Below the pieces are notes generated by a model that made no database searches, had not been told where the DNA came from, and saw nothing but the letters and a program-made list of their open reading frames with translations. From Oscillospiraceae bacterium (lineage in GTDB: Bacteria > Bacillota_A > Clostridia > Oscillospirales > Oscillospiraceae), in assembly GCA_021771675.1 (NCBI GenBank), contig JAETOP010000038.1:1-31748 (forward strand): 31,748 nt of DNA. The letters are read 5' to 3'. The translations under genes were made by a program, and so were the position numbers. Positions 1 to 8,400 of this stretch are shown here, in pieces; position 1 is the first letter of the stretch; each line of letters starts with the position of its first letter.

Positions 1-891
1 TACGAAGATGATGTGGCGGCGGCCACCACCGACGGGGATAGCTGGTACAGCGCCTATCTCCGGGTGGCCAAGGACAAGGGGGTGCTGGAGGGCACCACCA
101 TCACGGACGCAAAGATCGAGCAGGAGGTCAGCCGCTACGACATGGCGGTTGTCCTGGCCCACTGCGCGGAGCTGCTTGGAGTACCGGAGGCAGACACGGA
201 TACAAGCAAGATTACAGACTATGCGCAGATTCCAGACGCCTACGCCGGGGCGGTGGCCCAGGTCTACGCCCTGGGCCTGATCACCGGAGACATCGCCGGA
301 TGCTTCAACGGAGCTGCTGCCATGAGCCGGGCCGAGGCAGCCACTGTGATTTCCAGACTGCTGACGCTGGCCGGGGGGACGGAGGAGCCGGAAAAACCGG
401 CAGAGACCATCCCGCCGGAGGAGTACAATCCCCACCCCATTGGCCTCCCTATGTGGGCGACACAGAATCAGGATGGGACGATCAGCTTCATGGTCGAGGG
501 GGACGTAAGTGACGGAACTCTTAGTTCCAAGGATTTTGGGAGCTATGATGAATATGACAAGGAGTCCCGACTCCCTGGCATCACAGTAGAGTTTTATTAC
601 ATGACACAAGAACAATACCGTGCAGGCGAGGCGGGAATTTTACTGGGATCTGGCGTGACGGACGAAGATGGTCTATTTTCCTTCGAGGTGACAGTAGGTA
701 GCGAGTATTATAAGCCTAACTACTTGATTGATAGCCGTTCTTTTACAGTCAAGGCCCACGGAACCAGCGGAGGGATAGAGTACGATTCCCCATATAAAGA
801 GCCAACGGCTATAGCTAGCAATCTCAAGAGGGACGACGATCTGCTGTATGATCCTGGCTGGGAAATTCTCGCATACCCTGTAGAGAAGTAA
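1..891 (+). CDS. SLH-domain surface protein, C-terminal part (5' end outside window)
   Basis: The frame is open from base 1, so the gene is cut by the window edge; the first in-frame GTG at 13 is probably internal. The visible 296 residues begin inside an S-layer homology (SLH) domain, with W-Y-x-A-Y followed by a KDKGV segment and a degenerate SRYD motif. A second SLH domain follows (A-Q-V-Y-A-L-G-L-I-T-G, then MSRAEAATVI). SLH domains bind secondary cell-wall polymers. After a Pro/Glu-rich linker there is about 150 residues with alternating hydrophobic strands and a G-V-T-D-E-D-G-x-F-S-F segment, which resembles a Cna-B or transthyretin-like beta domain. Here the SLH block precedes the beta domain, unlike the two large downstream proteins, where SLH is C-terminal. 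It ends TAA at 889-891, 11 nt before the next gene. SLH assignment is firm; the C-terminal domain name is tentative. Confidence 0.85.
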   Translation, partial: YEDDVAAATTDGDSWYSAYLRVAKDKGVLEGTTITDAKIEQEVSRYDMAVVLAHCAELLGVPEADTDTSKITDYAQIPDAYAGAVAQVYALGLITGDIAGCFNGAAAMSRAEAATVISRLLTLAGGTEEPEKPAETIPPEEYNPHPIGLPMWATQNQDGTISFMVEGDVSDGTLSSKDFGSYDEYDKESRLPGITVEFYYMTQEQYRAGEAGILLGSGVTDEDGLFSFEVTVGSEYYKPNYLIDSRSFTVKAHGTSGGIEYDSPYKEPTAIASNLKRDDDLLYDPGWEILAYPVEK

Positions 892-902
892 GATAGGGGG
901 AA

Positions 903-1283
903 ATGAAAGTGTCACTACCACCTGGGGCAGAGCTCTTTGTAGGCATGTTCATCATCTTGGGTGTGATAGTATTTTTCCCGTACATCATAAAGTTCATCCG
1001 TTTTACAGGGCTTTGGCTTCTGCCCGTTGAAGTGCTTCTGATAGACACGCTGCTTGTGGGCAAGGTCTTAAAGCTGGAAATGACGCCGGTCAACTACCCT
1101 GAGATCTATCCAATTTACGAGACAGCGATGGTGGTGCTTTGGGTGGCCACAGTTGTCCTGGTCACCGGATATCACCTATACAAACTCTGGAGGGAGTGGC
1201 ATCCCAAGATGCCTCCCCTGTGGGAGCTGGAGCCCATTGTGGAGGTTGCTCCCGGTATCTACAAACGTATAAGAGATTTATAG
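903..1283 (+). CDS. Small integral membrane protein of unknown function
   Basis: This 126-residue protein starts at ATG 903 just after a GGGGGA ribosome binding site (896-901). I do not recognise a family. Three hydrophobic stretches are visible: about residues 11-30 (VGMFIILGVIVFFPYIIKF region), 35-50, and 70-90 (AMVVLWVATVVLVTGYHLY). The cytoplasmic-looking tail is rich in Trp, Pro and charged residues. It begins 11 nt after the SLH protein gene and is followed directly by a strong terminator, so the two genes most likely form the end of one operon. It could assist export or anchoring of the SLH protein, but nothing in the sequence proves that. Confidence 0.7.
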   Translation: MKVSLPPGAELFVGMFIILGVIVFFPYIIKFIRFTGLWLLPVEVLLIDTLLVGKVLKLEMTPVNYPEIYPIYETAMVVLWVATVVLVTGYHLYKLWREWHPKMPPLWELEPIVEVAPGIYKRIRDL

Positions 1284-1295
1284 AGCTGAAAGCAG

Positions 1296-1332
1296 AAAGG
1301 ACGCCGACATTTCCTGTCGGCGTCCTTTTTTC
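1296..1332 (+). terminator. Rho-independent terminator after the SLH/membrane-protein operon
   Basis: Bases 1298-1309 pair perfectly with 1315-1326 (12 bp, extendable by A-T pairs into the T tract) around a 5-nt TTTCC loop. The T run spans 1326-1332. It lies 13 nt after the stop codon of the membrane protein gene. A near-identical hairpin is found at 2334-2368. Confidence 0.92.
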
Positions 1333-1368
1333 GATAGATATGAAGTGAAGAGGAAGGAGCGCGAATGT

Positions 1369-1665
1369 ATGGCAGTATTCACACGGAAAATGGATGTGCT
1401 GGGCCGAGTTGTTGTCCCCAAGGAGCTCCGTACCAGTATGGGAGCAGACGATGGGGACATGATAGAGATCGTTGGTGTGGAAGATGGGGTGCTGCTACGC
1501 AAGTACCGGCCGGCCGGGGAGGTGCTGGCGCTGGCGGAGGAGCTGTACGCAGCACTTGACGCGGACAAAACCATTGAGCCAAGCGTGGAAAGACTGATCC
1601 GGAGGCAGATGGAAGGGATCATCCAGGCATTGACTGAAAGCGACAAAACTTTGGATTCAAATTGA
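1369..1665 (+). CDS. AbrB/SpoVT-type (SpoVT-AbrB swapped-hairpin) transcriptional regulator
   Basis: The 98-residue product carries the AbrB-type DNA-binding swapped hairpin at residues 1-48: a basic start, then LGRVVVPKELR, then a GD-x-IEI-V strand and G-V-L-L-R-K-Y. Proteins of this family bind DNA as dimers or tetramers and repress transition-state genes, or act as antitoxins of MazE type. The C-terminal half is a helical region of about 45 residues, probably for multimerisation. ATG 1369 is chosen because AGGAAGGAG (1351-1359) lies 9 nt upstream; an in-frame GTG at 1345 lies before that site and is unlikely. The -35 box of the downstream toxin-like promoter overlaps its stop codon. It stands between two terminators and is probably monocistronic. 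A role in controlling the neighbouring surface genes is plausible but unproven. Confidence 0.88.
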   Translation: MAVFTRKMDVLGRVVVPKELRTSMGADDGDMIEIVGVEDGVLLRKYRPAGEVLALAEELYAALDADKTIEPSVERLIRRQMEGIIQALTESDKTLDSN

Positions 1666-1690
1666 CAGCCGAGCGCCCGGCTGGTAAAAT
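1662..1690 (+). promoter_or_regulatory. Consensus sigma-A promoter for the small hydrophobic ORF
   Basis: TTGACA at 1662-1667 and TAAAAT at 1685-1690 are separated by exactly 17 nt. Transcription is expected to start near 1697, where a compact GCCCC/GGGGC stem-loop forms at the 5' end of the RNA. The -35 box overlaps the stop codon of the AbrB-type gene. Confidence 0.85.
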
Positions 1691-1737
1691 AAAAAAGCCC
1701 CGCGAGGGGCGGGCGCTGTTACAAAAAGGCGGTTGGC

Positions 1738-1759
1738 CACTTCCCTGAGAAGGGAGGTG
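1738..1759 (+). promoter_or_regulatory. Hairpin sequestering the ribosome binding site of the small ORF
   Basis: Bases 1738-1746 (CACTTCCCT) pair with 1751-1759 (AGGGAGGTG) as nine consecutive pairs including one G-T, closed by a GAGA (GNRA-type) tetraloop. The 3' arm is the whole Shine-Dalgarno sequence of the ORF starting at 1766. Such occlusion is a hallmark of type I toxin mRNAs, which stay translationally silent until refolded or processed. Confidence 0.75.
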
Positions 1760-1765
1760 ATGCTG

Positions 1766-1861
1766 ATGGGAAACGGACGCTGGGCGAAAGCCCTGCGCTT
1801 CGTGGTATGCTTCGTCATCATCCTGACGGTGACGATTTACATATCGCCCAAAGCGTGCTAG
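1766..1861 (+). CDS. Short hydrophobic peptide, candidate type I toxin
   Basis: A 31-residue ORF starts at ATG 1766, 8 nt after GGAGG; an ATG at 1760 overlaps the Shine-Dalgarno and is less likely. The peptide has a short basic N terminus (G-N-G-R-W-A-K), one hydrophobic stretch of about 18 residues (FVVCFVIILTVTIYI) and the end SPKAC. This is the usual build of membrane-acting type I toxins. It has its own consensus promoter, a sequestered ribosome binding site and a terminator whose stem contains the stop codon. A strong opposing promoter at 1949-1976 drives an RNA antisense to its 3' end. I do not recognise a named toxin family, so toxin function is inferred from architecture; a leader peptide is the main alternative. 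Confidence 0.6.
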   Translation: MGNGRWAKALRFVVCFVIILTVTIYISPKAC

Positions 1862-1942
1862 CCGCTCGGATCGCACCCGAACGGCTAGCGTTTTTACCAA
1901 ATGACTAGCTTCTAGGGCCGACCGTCGTAACAGCGTCCCTTT
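1850..1942 (-). ncRNA. Predicted small RNA 1, antisense to the 3' end of the toxin-like mRNA
   Basis: The minus-strand promoter is TTGACT (complement of 1971-1976), a 16-nt spacer and TATAAT (complement of 1949-1954). A start near 1942 gives about 90 nt ending at the hairpin 1889-1857 and the weak T run at 1852-1850. The last third is exactly complementary to the stop codon and terminator region of the hydrophobic ORF at 1766-1861, as expected of a convergent type I antitoxin RNA. Confidence 0.65.
1857..1895 (+). terminator. Shared terminator hairpin of the toxin-like mRNA and antisense RNA 1
   Basis: Bases 1857-1869 pair with 1877-1889 (13 bp with one C-A mismatch) around a 7-nt loop, followed on the plus strand by TTTTT at 1891-1895. 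The toxin-like stop codon TAG (1859-1861) lies in the stem. On the minus strand the same stem is followed only by CGCTTT, a weaker tail, so the hairpin may end both convergent transcripts. Confidence 0.8.
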
Positions 1943-1948
1943 ATTTGT

Positions 1949-1976
1949 ATTATACCAAACAGGGCGGAGAAGTCAA
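1949..1976 (-). promoter_or_regulatory. Sigma-A promoter of small RNA 1
   Basis: Read on the minus strand: TTGACT (1976-1971), 16-nt spacer, TATAAT (1954-1949). The same arrangement is repeated in the next two units. Confidence 0.85.
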
Positions 1977-1997
1977 GAGCGGCGGCTACCGGGGGCT

Positions 1998-2085
1998 AAA
2001 AGCGTGTTAGCCGCCCGGATGGTCCCCGGACGGCTAACCTTTAGTTAGTTCGACATAGGGCCGACCGTCGTAACAGCGTCCCTTT
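1998..2085 (-). ncRNA. Predicted small RNA 2 (tandem homologue of small RNA 1)
   Basis: Promoter on the minus strand: TTGACT (complement of 2114-2119), 16-nt spacer, TATAAT (complement of 2092-2097). The predicted ~88-nt RNA shares its first ~30 nt with RNA 1, has its own middle segment, and ends in a hairpin (2007-2018 with 2026-2037, one mismatch) followed by TTTT (complement of 1998-2001). No peptide ORF lies opposite it, so it would act in trans or is spare. Confidence 0.6.
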
Positions 2086-2091
2086 ATTTGT

Positions 2092-2119
2092 ATTATACCA
2101 AACAGCGCGGAGAAGTCAA
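2092..2119 (-). promoter_or_regulatory. Sigma-A promoter of small RNA 2
   Basis: Minus strand TTGACT (2119-2114), 16-nt spacer, TATAAT (2097-2092), identical in both boxes to the promoter of small RNA 1. Confidence 0.85.
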
Positions 2120-2140
2120 GAGCGGCGGCCACCGGCGGCT

Positions 2141-2227
2141 AAAAGAGAGTTAGCCGCTCGGATCGCCCCCGAACGGCTAGCGTTATTGTCTAAGCTGTAG
2201 GGCCGACCGTCGTAACAGCGCCCCTCT
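2141..2227 (-). ncRNA. Predicted small RNA 3 (tandem homologue of small RNA 1)
   Basis: Promoter on the minus strand: TTGACT (complement of 2256-2261), 16-nt spacer, TATAAT (complement of 2234-2239). The predicted ~87-nt RNA ends in a hairpin (2151-2161 with 2169-2179) followed by CTCTCTTTT. Its terminator stem is closest to that of RNA 1. Its 5' region (GAGGGGCGCTGTTAC) is the copy most like the 5' leader of the toxin-like mRNA, which reads GCGCTGTTAC at 1711-1720. Confidence 0.6.
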
Positions 2228-2233
2228 ATTTGT

Positions 2234-2261
2234 ATTATACCAAACGGTGCGGAGAAGTCAA
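2234..2261 (-). promoter_or_regulatory. Sigma-A promoter of small RNA 3
   Basis: Minus strand TTGACT (2261-2256), 16-nt spacer, TATAAT (2239-2234). It is the outermost of the three repeated promoters. Confidence 0.85.
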
Positions 2262-2333
2262 GAGCAGCAGCCGCCGGAGCCTAAAAATATCAAAATGTCA
2301 TAAAATTATAACATTAAAATATTAAAGATTCTG

Positions 2334-2368
2334 AGGATGCCGACACATTGTGTCGGCATCCTTTTTTT
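2334..2368 (+). terminator. Terminator hairpin in the leader of the giant SLH gene
   Basis: Bases 2334-2346 pair perfectly with 2350-2362 around an ATT loop, followed by a T run at 2362-2368. It is 35 nt upstream of the giant gene's start codon. It is nearly the same hairpin as at 1296-1332 (AGGAYGCCGACA arm) and is likewise followed by a TAGATAT motif. No plus-strand gene directly upstream needs it, since the small ORF has its own terminator at 1857-1895. It may be a leader attenuator or a duplicated fragment. The A+T-rich stretch 2284-2330 in front of it has no convincing promoter. Confidence 0.8.
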
Positions 2369-2402
2369 CATATAGATATTTTTCGAAAGGAGAGCTAAAA
2401 CC

Positions 2403-5400
2403 ATGAAACGGAAGAAAATCCTGGCGTGGTTGCTCACCCTCTGTCTGATTATCGGCATGCTGCCTGGGGTTACGCTGCCAGCGGCGGCGGCAGGCGGCAA
2501 GACCGTGTATGTGGGTGGCAGCGGGGAGGGGCACTATGCCACGCTCCAGGAAGCCTATGCAGCGTTGGGAGGGGCAGCCGGTACGATCATGCTCACCGGC
2601 AATACCCAGCTCACTGAGCCTTTGAGGATCTCCTCGGACGTGGAGATCTCCGGCTCCGGCACCATCAGCCCCACAGGAGGCAACTGGACAGCGACCAATC
2701 CAGGCAACTCCGGGGCCCCGTACAACACGATGATCCAGATCACGGGGGGCACCGTCACCATGGGGCCCGGCGTCATTGTGGATGCAAACAGTATGTGCCG
2801 CTGCATCAGCGTGAACACCACTGATGGGGCGGCAAAGCTGGTGCTCGACGGTACCCGAATCCAAAATGGCGCTATGTCACAGGCCCACGGCGCGGGCATC
2901 ATTCTCCAGGATGGCGCGGAGCTGGAAGCCTCCGGCGGTGCCCGCTTTGAGAGCAACATCTGTGATAGCGGTACCGTGGCCTCCGGCGGCGCACTCTATG
3001 TCTGGCGAGATTCCAAAGCGACCCTGGACGATGTGACCTTTACCGGAAACAAGGCCAATTCCGGCGGTGCAATTTACACATATCGAGGAACAGTCACTAC
3101 GACGGCCAACACCAAATTTGTAGGGAACTGGGCCAGCCAGCGCGGCGGAGCAATCCATGACCACGGCCTGGTTGTGATGCACGGCACCACAATCTCCGGC
3201 AACAGCAGCGACCAGTATGGCGGCGGCGTCTATGTCTCGGCGGACATCTATTTGCAGGGACAGCTCGTAATGGACAACGCCACTATTACGGGGAACAGTG
3301 CCGGCAACAGCGGCGCGGGCGTGTTCGTCGCTACCGACGCCCAGCTCTTCTTGGGCGGCAGCTCCAGCGTCAACGGGAACAACCTGACCAACGCCGGCAG
3401 CGTCCCAGCCGACTACCTCAAGAATAATATCTATGTGGCCACGGCCACCAGCAAGCTGATTATCTACTCCGACCTGTCCAAAGAGAGCGGGATCAGCACA
3501 TCTAACCCCTATTGGCCCAAGGTGGTGGTCTACTCCCTTGCGACATCTGGAGTATCTTTCCCCAGCGGTACGGGGGTATCGGCGGATTCCGGCTACATGA
3601 TCTCCAGCGCCACAAAGGCCAAGCTGTCCTATGATAGTGCGGTTTGGCTGCTGAAGGATACGGCCAGTGACCCCGGCGCTGCGGCGGAAGATCCCAACTG
3701 CAAAGAGGGCAACCTGTGGCTGGGTATCAACCCGGACTACGGCGGGGGAGACCCCAGCGCGGATACCGTGATCTTTGATTTCAACCTGCCCGGCAAAGAG
3801 GCCATTGTTTACACGGGGCGTACCCCCGGTACGACTATCAGCCTGCCCTCCGTCAGCAATGAGAGCACCGGAGCTGTGACCTATAAATTCCGGGGCTGGT
3901 ACACCGAGCCGGTGGGTGGCAGCAAGCTCAGTGACCCCCTGACCGTAGAGGCCGGTACCCATGTGTACTATGCACAGTGGGACGTGCAGACGGACAGCGG
4001 CAGCGGCGGCGGAGGCGTCCCTGGTGACGCCGACATGTACTTGGTCTACTTTGACCAGAACTACGAGGGCGGCGGCCTGACCACCGCTTATGTGACTGCG
4101 GGCACCTTCAGCTTTACCGTAGAGTTTGAGGGGCCGGATGGCATGGAGACTGAGGTTGTCGAAGTCGATATTCCCTTTGAGTTCCCCGGTGATCCTGCCA
4201 GGGATGGGTACACCTTCCGGGGCTGGGGTACCAGCGCAGACAGTAATAGCCCTGTGGATCAGGGGAGCTGGGCCCCGACAGAGAAGGTAACCACCCTGTA
4301 CGGCATTTGGGAACCGGATACCTATACTCTGACCTGGGATGCCAATGGCGGCAATGGCGGCACGACCACTACCCAGGAGCGGGACAGTATCGTGGTGCCT
4401 CCCTCCACTACGCCTACCCGCGAAGGATACGACTTTACTGGCTGGTATCTGGATCAGGACTGCACCACGCCGCTGGTATCCGGCACGGTAGTAAAGCAGA
4501 GCGCCACTTACTATGCGGGATGGACGCCGAAGGAGTATACCATCACCTGGGACACAAACTATACCAATGGCAGCGTGACCACCATCCAGCAGAAGTATGA
4601 CGACGAGCTGAATATCCTGCCTGACCCAATCCGCACGGGATATGAGTTTGGCGGCTGGTACACCGAGCCGAACGGCGGCGGCACCAGGGCGGAAGCCTAC
4701 GGCACCGTAAAGGGCAACGAGACCTTCTATGCAAACTGGGTACAGGAGAGCATCGACTATACCGTGACCATTGAATGGGATGATGATAGCGACAACGATG
4801 CAGTCCGCCCGGAAAGCATTACGGTTGAGCTGACCCGGAATGACCTGCCCACTGGGATGACCTATACCTTCACGGAAGCAGATGCGGACGGTTCCGGCAA
4901 CAAGTGGAGCCATACCTTCACAAACCTGCCTAAGACGGACAGCATCAGCCAGGAATACACATATTCCGTAGCGATTACCTCCAGCGTCAGCGACGAATAT
5001 AGCTATGGCATCGAAAACAAATCGGCCACCCTGGGCTATATCCTCATGACGCATACTCTGATTACCAGAGACGTGAACACCTACATCGTGTGGGATGATG
5101 CGAAGGATCAGGACGGGCAGCGTCCGGCGGCGGTTCAGGTGCAGCTCTGCGCCAATGGGAAGCCGGTTGAGGATGCAGAAGCGTCTACCACACTGGCCGG
5201 GGATGGCGATACCTGGAGCTACACCTTCGAGGACTTCCAGAAATACTATACGACGGATGACGGTGAGAAGGGCCAGGAGATTGTCTACACGATTGAGGTA
5301 ACGCCTGTGACCCCTGGTGAGCTGGACGCCTACACCATCGAATACAGCGACTACACAGCGATCCTGCACCATGAGCTGGAGACCGTAACCCGTCAGGTTG

Positions 5401-8400
5401 TGGTGGAGTGGGCCGACAACAACAACCAGGACGGCAAGCGGCCTGCCTCCATGGTGGTGCAGCTCTACGCCGATAACGTACCGATGCCCGGAAAGTCTGT
5501 CGTGCTGTCCGACGCCAACAAGTGGACATACACTTGGTCAGACTTGCCCAAGTACAGCACGGCGGGGAAAGAGGTGGCCTACTCGGCGCATGTCACCAGT
5601 ACACTGGTAGACTACACTGCGGCCACCACTGAAATGACCATCGAAATGACCTATGTTCCCAGCAGCACAACGATATCCGCTTTCGCTACCTGGGAGGATG
5701 GGGAAGATGTAGATGGCCTGCGGCCGGAGACTTTAACGGTAGAGCTTTACGCAGACGGAGAGCCCACCGGAGACCGCCAGGTGATTTCCGTAGACACCGG
5801 CTGGACTGTATCCTGGAGTAATTACCCGATCTATAAGGACGGCAGCAGAATTGAGTATACCTTCCAGATCGTAGACGTACCGGACGGCTATGATGCTGAG
5901 TATTACGGCATTTATGACACCTCCGGTCTGTCTGTGCTGCTCACTCACAACCGCATTTTGGCCAATCAGGAAGTCACCATTACTTGGGATGACCAGGATA
6001 ATGCTGCTCTGGCCCGGCCTGCCAAGGTTGAAGTCATGCTTTATGCCGATGGCGTGCCCCTAACTGACCAGACAGCAATTATCACAGAGGCCGATGGATG
6101 GGCCCATACCTTTGAGGGCCGCCCGGTGTACCGGGACGGTGGGGTGCCGATCAAGTACAGCGCCTATGTAGTATCGGCGGTAGGCGAGTATATACCCTCC
6201 ACTGACGGCTTGCATATTACCATGGGATATGAAGTCGAAACCGTAGATATCCCCCTATCCATCATTTGGGATGATGATAACGACCGTGATGGGCAGCGGC
6301 CCGTAGCGGTAGTTGTAACGCTCACCATTGATGGTGAGCCAACCGCCTACCAGAGCATGGCCACGGAAGAGAACGGCTGGACAGTGCTATTTGAAGGCTT
6401 CGCAGCCTATGCCCAGTCTGATAAGGGCCACAAAATCAACTACGGTGTTGTGGTGACCGAACCGAAGGGCTATACCGCCACCTATGCCGGCTCTACATGC
6501 CTGCTGACCTATGCACCGGAGACAACCAGTGCAACGCCGATCCTCTACTGGAGAGACAACAATGATCAGTACGGCCAGAGACCTGGAAAGGTCACGGTAT
6601 CGCTGCTGGCAGACGGGCAGCCTACCGGCAAAACTGTTCAGGTCTATGCAGCGGACAACTGGACAGCGCAGCCGTTCACAAATCTGCCCCGGTACGATGG
6701 GCAGAGGGAGATCGTCTACAGCATCAATGTAACGGGGGAATTGTCCAACTATACCGTTACAGTGGACGGGATGAACGCTTATTTAACCCATAATGCTACC
6801 GGCGGAGAAGAGTATACACGGGATTATACCGCGACCGTGACCTGGGCGGACAATGAGGATGCCCTGGGCTCCAGGCCGGACAGTATCAAGATGACTCTGT
6901 ACGCAGATGGGGCCGAGTATGATACCTATACCATGACGGCGGCGGATGCTGCCGGCGGGCAGAATTGGGTACATACTTTCACCGATTTGCCCACAAAGCA
7001 GAGCGGTAAGACGGTAACCTACAGCATCGGTATTGAGGCGTTGCCAAACTATGCCGAGCAGATAGAGGGCCCCAGCATTACCATGGTACACAGTGAAGAC
7101 GTAGTAGTAACTGTGCGGTGGGCCGATAACAACAACCAGGATGGCCAGCGACCGGAGGAGCTGACGCTGCGCCTGCTTGCGGACAAGCTGGATGCCGGAA
7201 GGACTGCAACTCTGGCAGGGGATTCGGAAGCCGACACATGGGTACTGCGGATGGATAAAGTACCCGTGTGGAGCACGGTCAACACTGGAAGAGAGATTGA
7301 CTACACCTACTTGCTAGATGCGGCCAGTGCCTCCAGCCTGGAAGCTGCGGGCTACTCCGTACAGTACAACGGCTATGAACTGGGTGAGGGATCTGAGATC
7401 GGCGGCACACTGCTTTATACCCTGGATCTGAGCAGGGATGCAGAAATCGCGGATTATACCGCTACCGTGACCTGGGATGATGATACCGACCGTGATGGAC
7501 AGCGCCCGGAAAGCCTGACGGTTGAGCTGTATGCCGATGGCGAGAGTACCGGCCTGACGGCCGAGGTGACCGGAGGCAACGAGGCGGAGAGCTGGAACCA
7601 TGTGTTTGAGGCCCTTCCCGTGTATGCAGACCAGGGCAATGTTATCGTGTATACCCTGGCGCTGGTGGGCGATGCCCCCAGCGGCTATACTGTCGTACCC
7701 GACGAGACGACGCCGGCCATGGAGCTGAAGCATGAGATCTCCCGTACCGATGTCACTGCAACGGTAACATGGGATCATAAGAGTGACATCAACGGCCTGG
7801 AGCCCATTGACCTCTATGTGGAGCTTACCGTGGACGGTGTAGCTACCGGAGAGGTGGCGAAGCTCACAGCGGCAAATAACTGGAGCTATACCTGGCCAGG
7901 CCGCTATGTGTACCATGACCACGGGACAGCCTATGAGTATAGCTTCATCGTGTCTGAGCAATCCCTTTCCCAGCTCCCGGACGGGGTGGAAGTAGTAGTG
8001 GATGGCACAGAGGGCACAGTGATTCACAGTACCTTCCAGGCATCTGGCACAGTTGAAGACGCTGCCGGCTTCCCAGTCGAGGGGGCTACCGTGTCCGTTT
8101 ATGACAGTGACAAGGCTTTGGTGTGCAGCACTGCCTCGGACGATCAGGGAGCCTGGCATGTGAGCGGCCTGCCCAACGGTACTTATACAATCCGTGCAAC
8201 TTACATCGGGACAACCAGCCAGGCCGGCAAGGTGGAGATCACCATTGACCGTGCTGATTTGGAGAATGTGGCCATTGTGCTGGACGGCACCACTGGCGGC
8301 GACGATGGCGACTATACCTATGAGGCCAGTGGTAAAGTCCTGGACAGTAATGGACAGCCGGCTGGCGGCGCTGTTGTGTATCTCTGGACAGCAGACGGGG

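Larger units (their letters stand above)
1850..2286. repeat. Three ~143-bp tandem repeats, each a small-RNA gene unit
   Basis: Three direct copies start near 1850, 1998 and 2141. The TAGGGCCG landmark recurs at 1913, 2056 and 2198, giving periods of 143 and 142 bp. Each copy holds a TAGCCG...CGGCTA hairpin, a divergent 15-25-nt spacer, a highly conserved block of about 50 nt and a minus-strand promoter. A truncated start of a fourth unit (CTAAAA) sits at 2281. The hairpin arms and spacers have diverged while the promoters are kept, which argues that the promoters are under selection. This explains most of the gene-free stretch between 1862 and 2402. Confidence 0.9.

Noticed and set aside
1850..2286. 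Integron attC-like array (hairpins with GTTAGCC/GGCTAAC arms at regular spacing)
   Set aside because: There is no integrase or cassette ORF between units, and each unit carries a near-consensus promoter, which the small-RNA model explains better.
1850..2286. CRISPR-like regular repeats
   Set aside because: Repeats are far longer than CRISPR repeats, spacers are not unique, and no cas gene is present.
2877..5372. An 831-codon open frame on the minus strand inside the giant surface gene
   Set aside because: It is antisense to the conserved domain repeats, has no ribosome binding site or recognisable motifs, and arises from the codon bias of the repeats. The same holds for 7314-8159, 8589-10796 and 13512-14618 on the minus strand.
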